Source: an uncultured Clostridia bacterium
GTDB taxonomy: Bacteria; Bacillota; Clostridia; Christensenellales; Borkfalkiaceae
Assembly (NCBI GenBank): GCA_904374385.1
Contig: CAJFGA010000005.1
Coordinates: 1-61,784, forward strand
Length of the DNA stretch: 61,784 nt
Direction: 5' to 3'
The translations under genes were made by a program, and so were the position numbers. Shown one piece after another: positions 41,691-49,109 of this stretch (positions within the stretch are counted from its first letter, which is position 1; each line of letters begins with the position of its first letter). The notes under the pieces are model-generated. The model saw only the letters and a list, made by a program, of their open reading frames with translations. It was not told the origin of the DNA and searched no databases.

Positions 41691-41805
41691 CAGGCGACAA
41701 ATTTAGAAGGGTGCAGGGCATACGCTTTCGATCCGGCGGGACGGCCCGTTTTCAGCGCGGCCCGGCATTGCAGATAAAGTTTCCTGCGCAACACATGGGA
41801 ATATA

Positions 41806-43101
41806 TTATTTTTCTTTGTTTTTTATTCGTCCATAATTTTCCCGCGCGGTGGCGAGCATCAGCTTGATACGGTTTTCTTGATTGACTTTGGTCGCGGAGG
41901 TATCGTAATCGATGGCGACGATATTTTCGTACTTGTACATCTCTTTCAGGGTGCGGATCGTGCCCTTGCCCGCAATATGATTGGGCAGGCACCCGAACGG
42001 CTGGGCGCAGACGATGTTGTCTGTCCCCGTTTCGGCGAGCGCCGCCATTTCTGCGGGGATCAGCCAGCCTTCCCCCATCTTGACGCCTTGGTTGATGACC
42101 TTATCGGCGCATTTTCTGAGATGCTCGAAATCGTGCAGCGGCTCAAAGCCGTATCGTTCGGTCAGCTTGATGATCTTCTTCTGCACATGGTGCAAAAATT
42201 TATAAACGATATCGAAAACCGGGGTGGCGATGCTCTTTTTGTTGTACAGCTTGGCGTCGTTCACGTTATTGACGGCGCAGTACATGACAAAATCCATGAG
42301 GGCCGGCACGACCGGCTCGCAGTTTTCGGAAAGCAAAAATTCTTCGAGATGGTTGTTGCCGAGAGGAGAATATTTGACATAGATCTCCCCCACGATGCCG
42401 ACCTTGACTTTATCTTCCTTTTTACGTTCCACCTGCCGGAAGCGCTCTAAAAGGTGCGTTATGATGCGCTTATAATGCAGGTATTTTTTTCGGTCAAACT
42501 CGTCCAAAATGTACGCGACGCATTCTTCGCGCGCCCGATCGGATGCGCCCGCTTCCGTTTCATACGGTTTGCACTGATTATAGAGGGACATGAGCGTATC
42601 GCCGTAAAAGATGGCGAACGCCATTTTCGCGAGCGTTTTGAGGTCGATGGGGAAACCGCTGTCCTTTTCCAACCCCGCAAAGTTGAGGGAAACGACGGGA
42701 ACGTGCGGGAACTCGCTTTTAAGCGCCTTGCGGATGAGCGGAATGTAGTTGGACGCGCGGCAGCCGCCGCCCGATTGGGTGATCATGACGGCGGTATGCT
42801 CGACGTCGTATTTGCCGCTTTTTAAGGCGTCTATAAACTGCCCCGTCACGCAGAGGGCGGGGTAGCAGGTATCGTTGTGGACGTGCTTCAAGCCCTCGTC
42901 GATGACGGCGCGGGAATCGTTGTGCAGAAGCTCGAAATCCCAGCCGTCCTTTTTGAGGATCTCGACGATGATGCCGAAGTGAACGGGAAGCATATCGGGC
43001 ACTAAAATTTTGTGCGTATGCTTCATCTCTTTGGTAAATTTGGGATATTCGTCGCGAAAGTCGGCGACGGGCTTTTGCTCTTTATTTTTTTCTTTCTTCA
43101 T
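41806..43101 (-). CDS. 2-hydroxyacyl-CoA dehydratase-like protein (HgdB-related C-terminal part)
   Basis: A 431-residue protein resembling the HgdB/DUF2229-linked part of large activase fusions. Candidate cluster ligands are in NDTCYPALCVTGQF near 78, QSGGGCRASNYIP near 112 and VCAQPFGCLPNHI near 370. In many Clostridia this sequence is the C-terminal third of one protein of about 1400 residues with two activase domains. Here it is a separate gene whose first 20 bases overlap the activase gene in another frame. It may receive electrons from the activase to reduce or dehydrate an acyl-CoA or other substrate. No CoA-transferase or substrate-defining gene is adjacent. Confidence 0.8.
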   Translation of the reverse strand: MKKEKNKEQKPVADFRDEYPKFTKEMKHTHKILVPDMLPVHFGIIVEILKKDGWDFELLHNDSRAVIDEGLKHVHNDTCYPALCVTGQFIDALKSGKYDVEHTAVMITQSGGGCRASNYIPLIRKALKSEFPHVPVVSLNFAGLEKDSGFPIDLKTLAKMAFAIFYGDTLMSLYNQCKPYETEAGASDRAREECVAYILDEFDRKKYLHYKRIITHLLERFRQVERKKEDKVKVGIVGEIYVKYSPLGNNHLEEFLLSENCEPVVPALMDFVMYCAVNNVNDAKLYNKKSIATPVFDIVYKFLHHVQKKIIKLTERYGFEPLHDFEHLRKCADKVINQGVKMGEGWLIPAEMAALAETGTDNIVCAQPFGCLPNHIAGKGTIRTLKEMYKYENIVAIDYDTSATKVNQENRIKLMLATARENYGRIKNKEK

Positions 43102-46027
43102 CTTGCTTGCGCCTCTTTTGCTCCTCGATCGCGGCGAGCATGCTGCGAAGGCGGATCTTCACCACGCCGAGGTTGTTGATCTCGTCGATCTTGATTTGGG
43201 TATAGAGTTTGCCGCGTTTTTCTAATATGGAGCGCACTTCGTCCGTCGTGATCGCGTCGATGCCGCACCCGAAGGATACGAGCTGAACGAGGTTCACATT
43301 GTCATGCTCGCCCGCATACTCTGCCGCCCGGTACAGGCGGGCATGGTACGTCCATTGATTCAAGACGTTGACGAGCACCTCTTTCCCTTTGAAAAACACG
43401 CTGTCTTCCGAGAGGACGGCGATATTCAGGGAGGTCAGCAGTTTGCCGATGCCGTGGTTGATTTCGGGATCGATATGATAGGGCCTGCCCGCCAGGATGA
43501 TGGCGGGGATCTCCAAGCGCTCTGCCTTTGCCGTGATCTCGTTGCCCTTATCGCGGACATCTTGATAATATTGTTCGAGGCGGGCAAAGCCTTCCCGCAG
43601 GCCCCGTTTGATGAGCCTCTTCGGCAATTTATATTTTGCAAGCGCCTTGCGGAGGGCGCGCACCGTCGTCTTTTCGTCGTTCGGGTCGAGATAAGGCATG
43701 ACGAAATTATCGTCGGTGAGCCGCTCGTTGTTCGCCTTGAGCAGTTCTGGATAATAAGCGACGACGGGGCAGTTGTAGTGATTGGTCGAATCGTGCTCGT
43801 CCAAATTATAGCTTTCGCAGGGGTAAAAAATGAAATCGACACCCGCGTCGAGCAGACTTTCGATATGCCCGTGCGTGAGCTTGGCCGGATAGCACACGGT
43901 ATCGCTGGCGACGGTGTGCTGCCCTTTGAAGTAGAGCTGACGGGAAGACTTTTCGCTGAGGACCACTTCGAAGCCGCACGTTTCGAAAAAGCCCGCCCAG
44001 AGGGGAAGCTGATCGTAAAAGACGAGCGCGAGCGGAATGCCTACCCTGCCGCGCCTGCCCTTAACGCCCGTGACGCATTGCTGGATGCGCTCATATTTGT
44101 AGGCATAGATGTCCAGCTCGTCCGAATGCGGCTTGAGCCCCGCGCCCTTTTCGCACTTGTTGCCGGAAATAAACTTTCTGCCGTCGGAAAAGCCGATCAC
44201 GTTGACGTTGCAGCGGGAAGTACAGCCCTTGCAGACGTGGCTCTTCGAGGTATAGGTAAAATTTTTCAGTTCCTCTTCAGAGATGATGCCGCTTTCGCCG
44301 CGGACGTTTTCCTTCGCGTACAGCGCCGCGCCGAAGGCGCCCATCAAGCCCGCAATGCCGGGACGGACGACCTGCTTGCCCGTTTCGATCTCGAACGAAC
44401 GCAAGACGGCGTCGTTTAAGAAAGTTCCGCCCTGTACGAGGATGTTCTCGCCCAGTTCGTCGGGCGTTTTGGCGCGTATGACCTTGTAGATCGCGTTTTT
44501 GACGATGGAGGAAGAGAGGCCTGCCGAAATATCTTCGACGCCGGCGCCCTCTTTTTGCGCCTGTTTGACCGAGCTGTTCATGAACACGGTGCAGCGGCTG
44601 CCCAATTCGACGGGATGCTTTGCAAACAGACCCAATTTGGAAAATTCATCGATCTCCATGCCCATCGCCTTGGCAAACGTCTGAATGAAGGAACCGCACC
44701 CGGAAGAGCACGCTTCGTTGAGCATGATGGAATCGATGACGCCGTTTTTGATTTTAAAGCACTTGATGTCCTGCCCGCCGATGTCGATGATAAAATCCAC
44801 CTTCGGATTGAAATAGAGCGCTGCCTTAAAGTGGGCGACCGTTTCGACGATGCCGAAATCCGCCTTGAGCGCCGCCTTCATCAAGTCTTCGCCGTAGCCG
44901 GTGACGGCCGCCCCCGCAATGCAGATGCGCCCCGCGGCGAGAGAATAGATCTCGCGCAGGCGCTCTAAAACGATGTCGAGCGGCTGGCCGTTATTGGACT
45001 GATAATGCGAATAGAGAATTTTCGCATCGGGCGTGATAAGGATGAGTTTCGTGGTCGTAGAGCCGCTGTCTATGCCGAGGTAGGCATCCCCGCGATATGT
45101 TTTGATATTTTCAAAGGAAAGATCGCTCTTTTTATGGCGGGCGACAAATTCTTCGTATTCGGCGCGGTCCTTAAAGAGAGGGTCGCCCGTTACGACGTCG
45201 TCGCTGCCCTTGGCGTTTTCGATGCGGGAGATCTCCTCTTCAATGGGCATCCGTTCGACACTTTCCGAATACAGCGCCGCGCCGATCGCCATGAAAGACG
45301 GGGCATTGTCCGGAAAGACCGCGTGTTCGTCATCCAACTGCAAAGTGTTTTGGAATGCGCGCCGCAGCCCTTTGATAAAATAGAGCGGGCCGCCCAAAAA
45401 GAGGACTTTGCCCTTGATGCGCCTGCCCTGCGCGAGCCCGGATACCGTCTGATCGACTACCGCCTGAAAAATGCTGGCGGAGATATCCTCTTTGCGGGCG
45501 CCCTGATTGAGCAGGGGCTGAATATCCGACTTGGCGAATACGCCGCAGCGGGAGGCGATGGGATAGACCTTTTCCGCCTTTAGCGAAAGTTCGTCCATTT
45601 CGCCGACGGTGATGTTTAACAGAGTCGCCATCTGGTCGATGAAAGCGCCCGTGCCGCCCGCGCAGCTGCCGTTCATGCGCTGCTCGGTGCCGCCCGTGAT
45701 GAAGATGATCTTGGCATCCTCCCCTCCCAGTTCGACTGCCGCATCCGCATCGGGATAATATTTCCGGATGGCGGTGAAAGCTGCCTGTACTTCCTGTACG
45801 AAAGAGATTTTACTGCGCTCGGCAAGGCCCAGCCCCGCCGAACCGGTGATGCTGATGCGGAAATCGCCGCCGAATTTCTCACGCACGATGGAGAGCTGAT
45901 TTAAAACGCATTCTTTGACACGCGCAAAATGGCGCTCGTAACTCGTATATAAAATTTCAAGGGATTCGGATAAAACGGCCACTTTGACCGTCGTCGAACC
46001 GACGTCTATGCCCAACAATTTCGCCAT
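43082..46027 (-). CDS. Acyl-CoA dehydratase activase-related protein (double BadF domain plus DUF2229)
   Basis: A 981-residue ATPase with two ASKHA-fold BadF/HgdC domains. Domain 1 is residues 1-255: GIDVGSTTVKVAVL, VELGGEDAK and MNGSCAGGTGAF with Cys122, the usual 4Fe-4S ligand between two subunits, and a second Cys in ASRCGVFAKSD. Domain 2 is about 320-575: LGIDSGSTTTKLILI, DIGGQDIK and NEACSSGCGSFIQTFAKAMG. A cysteine stretch CKGCTSRCNV follows near 625, then DUF2229 (about 665-870). Such proteins use ATP to drive one-electron transfer to a dehydratase. The coupled reaction here is unknown. The gene is first in a two-gene operon. Confidence 0.88.
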   Translation of the reverse strand: MAKLLGIDVGSTTVKVAVLSESLEILYTSYERHFARVKECVLNQLSIVREKFGGDFRISITGSAGLGLAERSKISFVQEVQAAFTAIRKYYPDADAAVELGGEDAKIIFITGGTEQRMNGSCAGGTGAFIDQMATLLNITVGEMDELSLKAEKVYPIASRCGVFAKSDIQPLLNQGARKEDISASIFQAVVDQTVSGLAQGRRIKGKVLFLGGPLYFIKGLRRAFQNTLQLDDEHAVFPDNAPSFMAIGAALYSESVERMPIEEEISRIENAKGSDDVVTGDPLFKDRAEYEEFVARHKKSDLSFENIKTYRGDAYLGIDSGSTTTKLILITPDAKILYSHYQSNNGQPLDIVLERLREIYSLAAGRICIAGAAVTGYGEDLMKAALKADFGIVETVAHFKAALYFNPKVDFIIDIGGQDIKCFKIKNGVIDSIMLNEACSSGCGSFIQTFAKAMGMEIDEFSKLGLFAKHPVELGSRCTVFMNSSVKQAQKEGAGVEDISAGLSSSIVKNAIYKVIRAKTPDELGENILVQGGTFLNDAVLRSFEIETGKQVVRPGIAGLMGAFGAALYAKENVRGESGIISEEELKNFTYTSKSHVCKGCTSRCNVNVIGFSDGRKFISGNKCEKGAGLKPHSDELDIYAYKYERIQQCVTGVKGRRGRVGIPLALVFYDQLPLWAGFFETCGFEVVLSEKSSRQLYFKGQHTVASDTVCYPAKLTHGHIESLLDAGVDFIFYPCESYNLDEHDSTNHYNCPVVAYYPELLKANNERLTDDNFVMPYLDPNDEKTTVRALRKALAKYKLPKRLIKRGLREGFARLEQYYQDVRDKGNEITAKAERLEIPAIILAGRPYHIDPEINHGIGKLLTSLNIAVLSEDSVFFKGKEVLVNVLNQWTYHARLYRAAEYAGEHDNVNLVQLVSFGCGIDAITTDEVRSILEKRGKLYTQIKIDEINNLGVVKIRLRSMLAAIEEQKRRKQDEERKK

Positions 46028-46100
46028 AACAATCCGCCTCTTTTGTCAATAAACTAAACTATGCAACGTGAAATTACCATTTTACCGTATAATTTTATAT

Positions 46101-46129
46101 ATTTTAACACACTTTTTTAAAAATGACAA
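46101..46129 (-). promoter_or_regulatory. Promoter of the BadF/HgdB-like operon
   Basis: Reverse strand: TTGTCA (46124-46129), 17-base spacer, TAAAAT (46101-46106), about 75 bases before the start codon. Confidence 0.6.
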
Positions 46130-46183
46130 GGATATGAGGGGCGCGAAGCGGGCCGAAAGGACGGAAAATTGCACCGAAACAGG

Positions 46184-46209
46184 AAAAAGGCGGACTTTTG
46201 TCCGCCTTT
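46184..46209 (-). terminator. Terminator of spoIIID
   Basis: AAAGGCGGAC pairs with GTCCGCCTTT, and a T run follows on the reverse strand. Confidence 0.7.
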
Positions 46210-46294
46210 GCACGGCATCAGCCGAAAGAACAGGGACTCCCGTTCCGCCAAAAACAGCCGGACGTCCTGCAGCACTGTGCCGCAGCGGGGAGCC

Positions 46295-46588
46295 TCATAG
46301 ATCGGTATTGTCCGCGGCGTCCTGCGTGCATTGCCGCGCCGCGGCTCCGCGGTATTTGCGGCGCGTCGCGTCGCCGCCGCGGATGTGCCGCTCGGCAAGA
46401 TTTTTTTCGAGAACGGTGCGCACTTGCGCAAACAAAGAAGGGTCGATTTCGGCGAGGCGCTCCGCTACGTCTTTATGTACGGTCGATTTGCTGATGTTGA
46501 AGTGCGCGGCGCAGTCGCGCACCGTTGCGCCCGTTTCCAAAATGTATTCCGCGCATCGCACCGCGCGCCGTTCCATATACTCCCACAT
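46295..46588 (-). CDS. spoIIID: Sporulation transcriptional regulator SpoIIID
   Basis: A 97-residue helix-turn-helix protein aligned end to end with SpoIIID: MWEYMERRAVRCAEYILETGATVRDCAAHFNISKSTVHKDVAERLAEIDPSLFAQV. The recognition helix SKSTVHKD is identical to that of Bacillus, and IRGGDATRRKY matches the C-terminal LRGGEATKLKY. SpoIIID acts in the mother cell, tuning sigma-E genes and allowing sigma-K production. The start has GGGGAG 6 bases upstream. It is a single gene with its own terminator and is strong evidence for a spore-forming ancestry. Confidence 0.93.
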   Translation of the reverse strand: MWEYMERRAVRCAEYILETGATVRDCAAHFNISKSTVHKDVAERLAEIDPSLFAQVRTVLEKNLAERHIRGGDATRRKYRGAAARQCTQDAADNTDL

Positions 46589-46751
46589 AATATGCTCCCC
46601 CCGCTTTTCGCGATGTTACATTCTATGTCGAAGTTTGCAAAGTTATGACGCAAATCCTCACTCTTGCTGCGCCTTGCGGTACCGGCCGCATTTTTGCCGC
46701 AAACGAAGATCGGCTCGCTTTGGCCGCGATCGGCGCGGCGTCTATAAGGAA

Positions 46752-46782
46752 CGGCGGCAGAGCTTGACAAGCTCTGCCGCCG
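46752..46782. repeat. 31-bp near-perfect palindrome
   Basis: CGGCGGCAGAGCTTG and CAAGCTCTGCCGCCG are perfect 15-base complements around a single A. It lies downstream of the TtcA-like gene and upstream of spoIIID. Only a weak T-rich stretch follows on the plus strand, so it is not a clear terminator. The rest of 46589-46810 shows nothing. Confidence 0.75.
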
Positions 46783-46810
46783 ATTTACATTTTTTGGGGG
46801 AACGTACCTT

Positions 46811-47635
46811 TCATTTTTGATCAAATCTTTCCAAAAAGGGGTAGCGTTTTCCCTTTGTATCGTATTCGATCAAGGTATCGACATGCACGTTATAGGCGCT
46901 GCGGAAGATACTGATATCGGCGTTCGGGTTGGTCTTTTTCATGGCGGCGATCAGTTTTTTCATCTCGTAGCGCTTAGAATCCTCTTCGTGCACGGCACAA
47001 TTTTCGGTGAATTTACAGGCGCATCGCAAAAAATGCAGCCCGTTATGATTTTTCCAGCGGATGACGTCTTCTTCATGCACATAATAGAGGGGGCGGATGA
47101 GCTGCATGCCGGGATGGTTGGTGCTTTTGAGTTTGGGCGGCATGCTCTGCATCTGCCCGCCGTAAAAGATGCCCATCAAGATGGTTTCGATCACGTCGTC
47201 AAAGTGATGGCCGAGGGCGATCTTGTTGCACCCGAGCCGCTGCGCCTCTTCATAGAGATATCCCCGGCGCATGCGCGCACAGAGGTAACAGGGATTTTTT
47301 TCGATCGCGGTAACGGCGTCGAAGATCTGCGTTTCGAAGATATGCACGGGCAGCTCCAGCAGGGCGGCGTTCTTTTCGATAAGGGCGCGGTTTTCCCGAT
47401 TGTAGCCCGGATCCATGACGAGAAATTCGAGATCGAATTTGACGGGCCCGTGCCGCTGCAGCTCCTGCAGGCACTTCGCCAACAGCATCGAATCTTTTCC
47501 GCCCGAAATACAGGCGGCGATCTTGTCGCCCGCGGAGATGAGTTCGTATTCCTTGACGGCGCGCACGAAGCGGCTCCAGACCGGCTTGCGGTAGGTCGTG
47601 ATGATGCTGCGCTCGGCTTCTCGGCAGCTGCTCAT
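46811..47635 (-). CDS. PP-loop ATPase, TtcA-like tRNA thiolation protein
   Basis: A 274-residue adenylating enzyme. The PP-loop is CISGGKDSMLLAKCL near 43-52. Cluster-type cysteines follow in NPCYLCARMRRG near 142 and in LRCACKFTENC near 225. ALGHHFDDVIETILMG is the second conserved TtcA/TilS motif. TtcA makes 2-thiocytidine 32 in tRNA with a 4Fe-4S cluster. Related proteins in Clostridia may thiolate other positions. The start at 47635 overlaps the end of the upstream kinase-like gene by 4 bases; longer forms would run through that gene. Confidence 0.82.
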   Translation of the reverse strand: MSSCREAERSIITTYRKPVWSRFVRAVKEYELISAGDKIAACISGGKDSMLLAKCLQELQRHGPVKFDLEFLVMDPGYNRENRALIEKNAALLELPVHIFETQIFDAVTAIEKNPCYLCARMRRGYLYEEAQRLGCNKIALGHHFDDVIETILMGIFYGGQMQSMPPKLKSTNHPGMQLIRPLYYVHEEDVIRWKNHNGLHFLRCACKFTENCAVHEEDSKRYEMKKLIAAMKKTNPNADISIFRSAYNVHVDTLIEYDTKGKRYPFLERFDQK

Positions 47636-48192
47636 TTTGCGGCGCCCTTTTCGTGCTTTTGATATGCGCCGACGATGCGCGCAGCGACCTCTTCCGGGGA
47701 AAGGCGGGACGTATCGATGACGTAATCGTAATTGCGGAGATCTTTGATGTCGACGCCGTAAAGCTGCTGATAACGCGCCTGCTCGCTCTTGCGGCGCGCG
47801 GCGATCGAGCGGATCGCCTCCCCTATGCTTTGAAAAGACTCGCTCTCTCTGCCCGCCTGCATGATGCGCTCCGCCGCCACGGCGGGATCCGCCGACATAT
47901 AGACCGAAAAGGAGGACGGCACAAAATGCCATGCCATGCGGGAATCGATGATGACGGAAATATCGCGCTCGTTGAGGGCGCGCAGGCCGTCGTCGATCCT
48001 GTCGTCAATTTCGGGATGCGTTTCGGAATATTGGTTGAGTTCTAAGGTCGTCATGCCCATCTCTTTAGCGATCTGCCGCTGGATGGTACCCGTCGAATAT
48101 ACTTCTGCGCCCAATTGTTCGGAAAGGAGTTTGCCGACCGTCGATTTTCCGCTGCCTAAATCTCCGGCGAGGGAAATTTTGATGTTTTTCAT
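47632..48192 (-). CDS. Cytidylate kinase-like P-loop kinase
   Basis: A 186-residue nucleoside-monophosphate-type kinase with Walker A GDLGSGKST near 9-17, then LGAEVYSTGTIQRQIAKEMGM, DSRMAWHFVPSSFSVYMSADPAVAAERIM and YDYVIDTS near the end. This resembles the short archaeal-style CMP kinases (AAA-18/cytidylate kinase-like family) found in Clostridia beside other kinases. Whether it phosphorylates CMP is not shown. The start MKNIKIS has AGGT 7 bases upstream. It is translationally coupled to the TtcA-like gene. Confidence 0.72.
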   Translation of the reverse strand: MKNIKISLAGDLGSGKSTVGKLLSEQLGAEVYSTGTIQRQIAKEMGMTTLELNQYSETHPEIDDRIDDGLRALNERDISVIIDSRMAWHFVPSSFSVYMSADPAVAAERIMQAGRESESFQSIGEAIRSIAARRKSEQARYQQLYGVDIKDLRNYDYVIDTSRLSPEEVAARIVGAYQKHEKGAAK

Positions 48193-48385
48193 TTGATCTA
48201 CCTGACTGACTTTGTGATGCCCTATATTGTAACACATTGCGTGCATTTTGTAAACCATATCCGAAAGATATTCCGCCGCGCGCCCCCTGTTTTACGCTAT
48301 ATCCGCTCCTCCACCTGCTTACATACCCTTATGGATGAGGGGGCTCGCTTTACTTTCACGCCTTGTTGGCAACTTTTCTTATGTG

Positions 48386-48432
48386 CCCCTCATCAGTCAC
48401 CTTCGGTGACAGCTTCCCCCTAAGGGGGAAGC
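48386..48432 (-). repeat. Dispersed double-hairpin repeat, copy in reverse orientation
   Basis: The reverse strand reads GGCTTCCCCC-tta-GGGGGAAGC, then GTCACC-gaa-GGTGAC and TGATGAGGGG, identical to the copy at 2252 apart from the first loop. It sits in the 469-base gene-free spacer 48193-48661. Confidence 0.85.
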
Positions 48433-48539
48433 CCTTTTTTTATTTATTCGATCATATGCAATGACTGCTCCAAGGGGGAAGCCTTTTTTTGTTTATTCGG
48501 CCACATGCAATGACTACCCGAAGGGGAAGTCGTTTTTTT
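48422..48539. repeat. Tandem repeat, about 50-bp period, attached to the double-hairpin repeat
   Basis: AAGGGGGAAGCC plus a T run, TTTATTCG, CATGCAATGACT and then a C-rich end occurs at 48422-48471, again at 48472-48520, and a third time in part from 48521. The units differ at several positions. The repeats grow out of the edge of the double-hairpin element. Confidence 0.75.
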
Positions 48540-48612
48540 GTCTGCCGCATGAGCGGCCGCTTTTTAAAGCCTTTATTTTGCGCATCTCTGTCGCTTTCCG
48601 TCACCCGCGGAC

Positions 48613-48657
48613 GGGCAACAAAAAGCCGGGTGCGGAAAAATTCCCGCACCCGGCTTT
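48613..48657 (-). terminator. Terminator of the 61-residue protein gene
   Basis: AAAGCCGGGTGCGG (48622-48635) pairs perfectly with CCGCACCCGGCTTT (48644-48657). TTTTTGTTG follows on the reverse strand. Confidence 0.85.
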
Positions 48658-48661
48658 CCCT

Positions 48662-48847
48662 TCAAGCGCCCGTTTTTACACTCACTTCATAGGTCTTTCC
48701 GTTGAGATCGGTGAGAATAAAGCCGCCGTCGCATCGCTGCACCCTGCCGCAATAATATTCCTCTACAAATCTTGCGAGATCGTCCGTCAGATCGCCCGCG
48801 GTTATGTACCTGTCTGCTTCCGTGTATTCGCGCTCTTTTGTGTTCAT
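48662..48847 (-). CDS. Small acidic protein of unknown function, candidate Spo0A target
   Basis: A 61-residue soluble, acidic protein that I do not recognise: an N-terminal helical half (DLTDDLARFVEEYY) and a C-terminal beta-like half (FILTDLNGKTYEVSV), with two Cys. It looks real because it has a ribosome binding site (GAGAGG 8 bases upstream), a promoter at 48970-48998, a hairpin in its leader (48918-48942) and a strong terminator right after the stop. Two exact TGTCGAA boxes lie upstream of the promoter, which suggests control by Spo0A. Its role is unknown. Confidence 0.7.
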   Translation of the reverse strand: MNTKEREYTEADRYITAGDLTDDLARFVEEYYCGRVQRCDGGFILTDLNGKTYEVSVKTGA

Positions 48848-48917
48848 GTTCTGTACCTCTCTTGTCGTTATTCGTCGAAACGGAGCGCACGGACGGCAAT
48901 TTTTACGCCTTTTGCCG

Positions 48918-48942
48918 AAAGAGCGGGGCGTAACCGCTCTTT
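48918..48942 (-). other. Leader hairpin of the 61-residue protein mRNA
   Basis: AAAGAGCGG (48918-48926) pairs perfectly with CCGCTCTTT (48934-48942), within the predicted 115-base 5' leader. Confidence 0.55.
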
Positions 48943-48969
48943 ATGCGATCCTTTTCGATTACGTTTCCT

Positions 48970-48998
48970 ATTATACGCCTTTATCGGACAAGACGCAA
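48970..48998 (-). promoter_or_regulatory. Promoter of the 61-residue protein gene
   Basis: Reverse strand: TTGCGT (48993-48998), 17-base spacer, TATAAT (48970-48975). The weak -35 fits a promoter that needs an activator. Confidence 0.5.
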
Positions 48999-49029
48999 CA
49001 AAAGCGCCGCTGTGAAAGCTGGCTTATTT

Positions 49030-49072
49030 TGTCGAACAGACACTTGCTTTGCCGAATATTGTCGAATCGACA
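49030..49072. promoter_or_regulatory. Spo0A-box-like cluster (TGTCGAA)
   Basis: Exact TGTCGAA heptamers lie at 49030-49036 and 49060-49066, 30 bp (about three helical turns) apart. An inverted near-match ATCGACA lies at 49066-49072. TGTCGAA is the known 0A-box core. The second box is embedded in a larger inverted repeat (GCCGAAT...ATTCGGC, 49051-49081). The boxes sit about 70 and 100 bases upstream of the predicted start of transcription of the small gene at 48847. Confidence 0.55.
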
Positions 49073-49109
49073 TAATTCGGCATTTTTTGCAGGAGAGAAG
49101 CGGCCGGTT

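Noticed and set aside
48422..48539. Possible CRISPR array
   Set aside because: Only two to three units with about 50-bp period, no unique spacers between conserved repeats, and no cas genes in the window.
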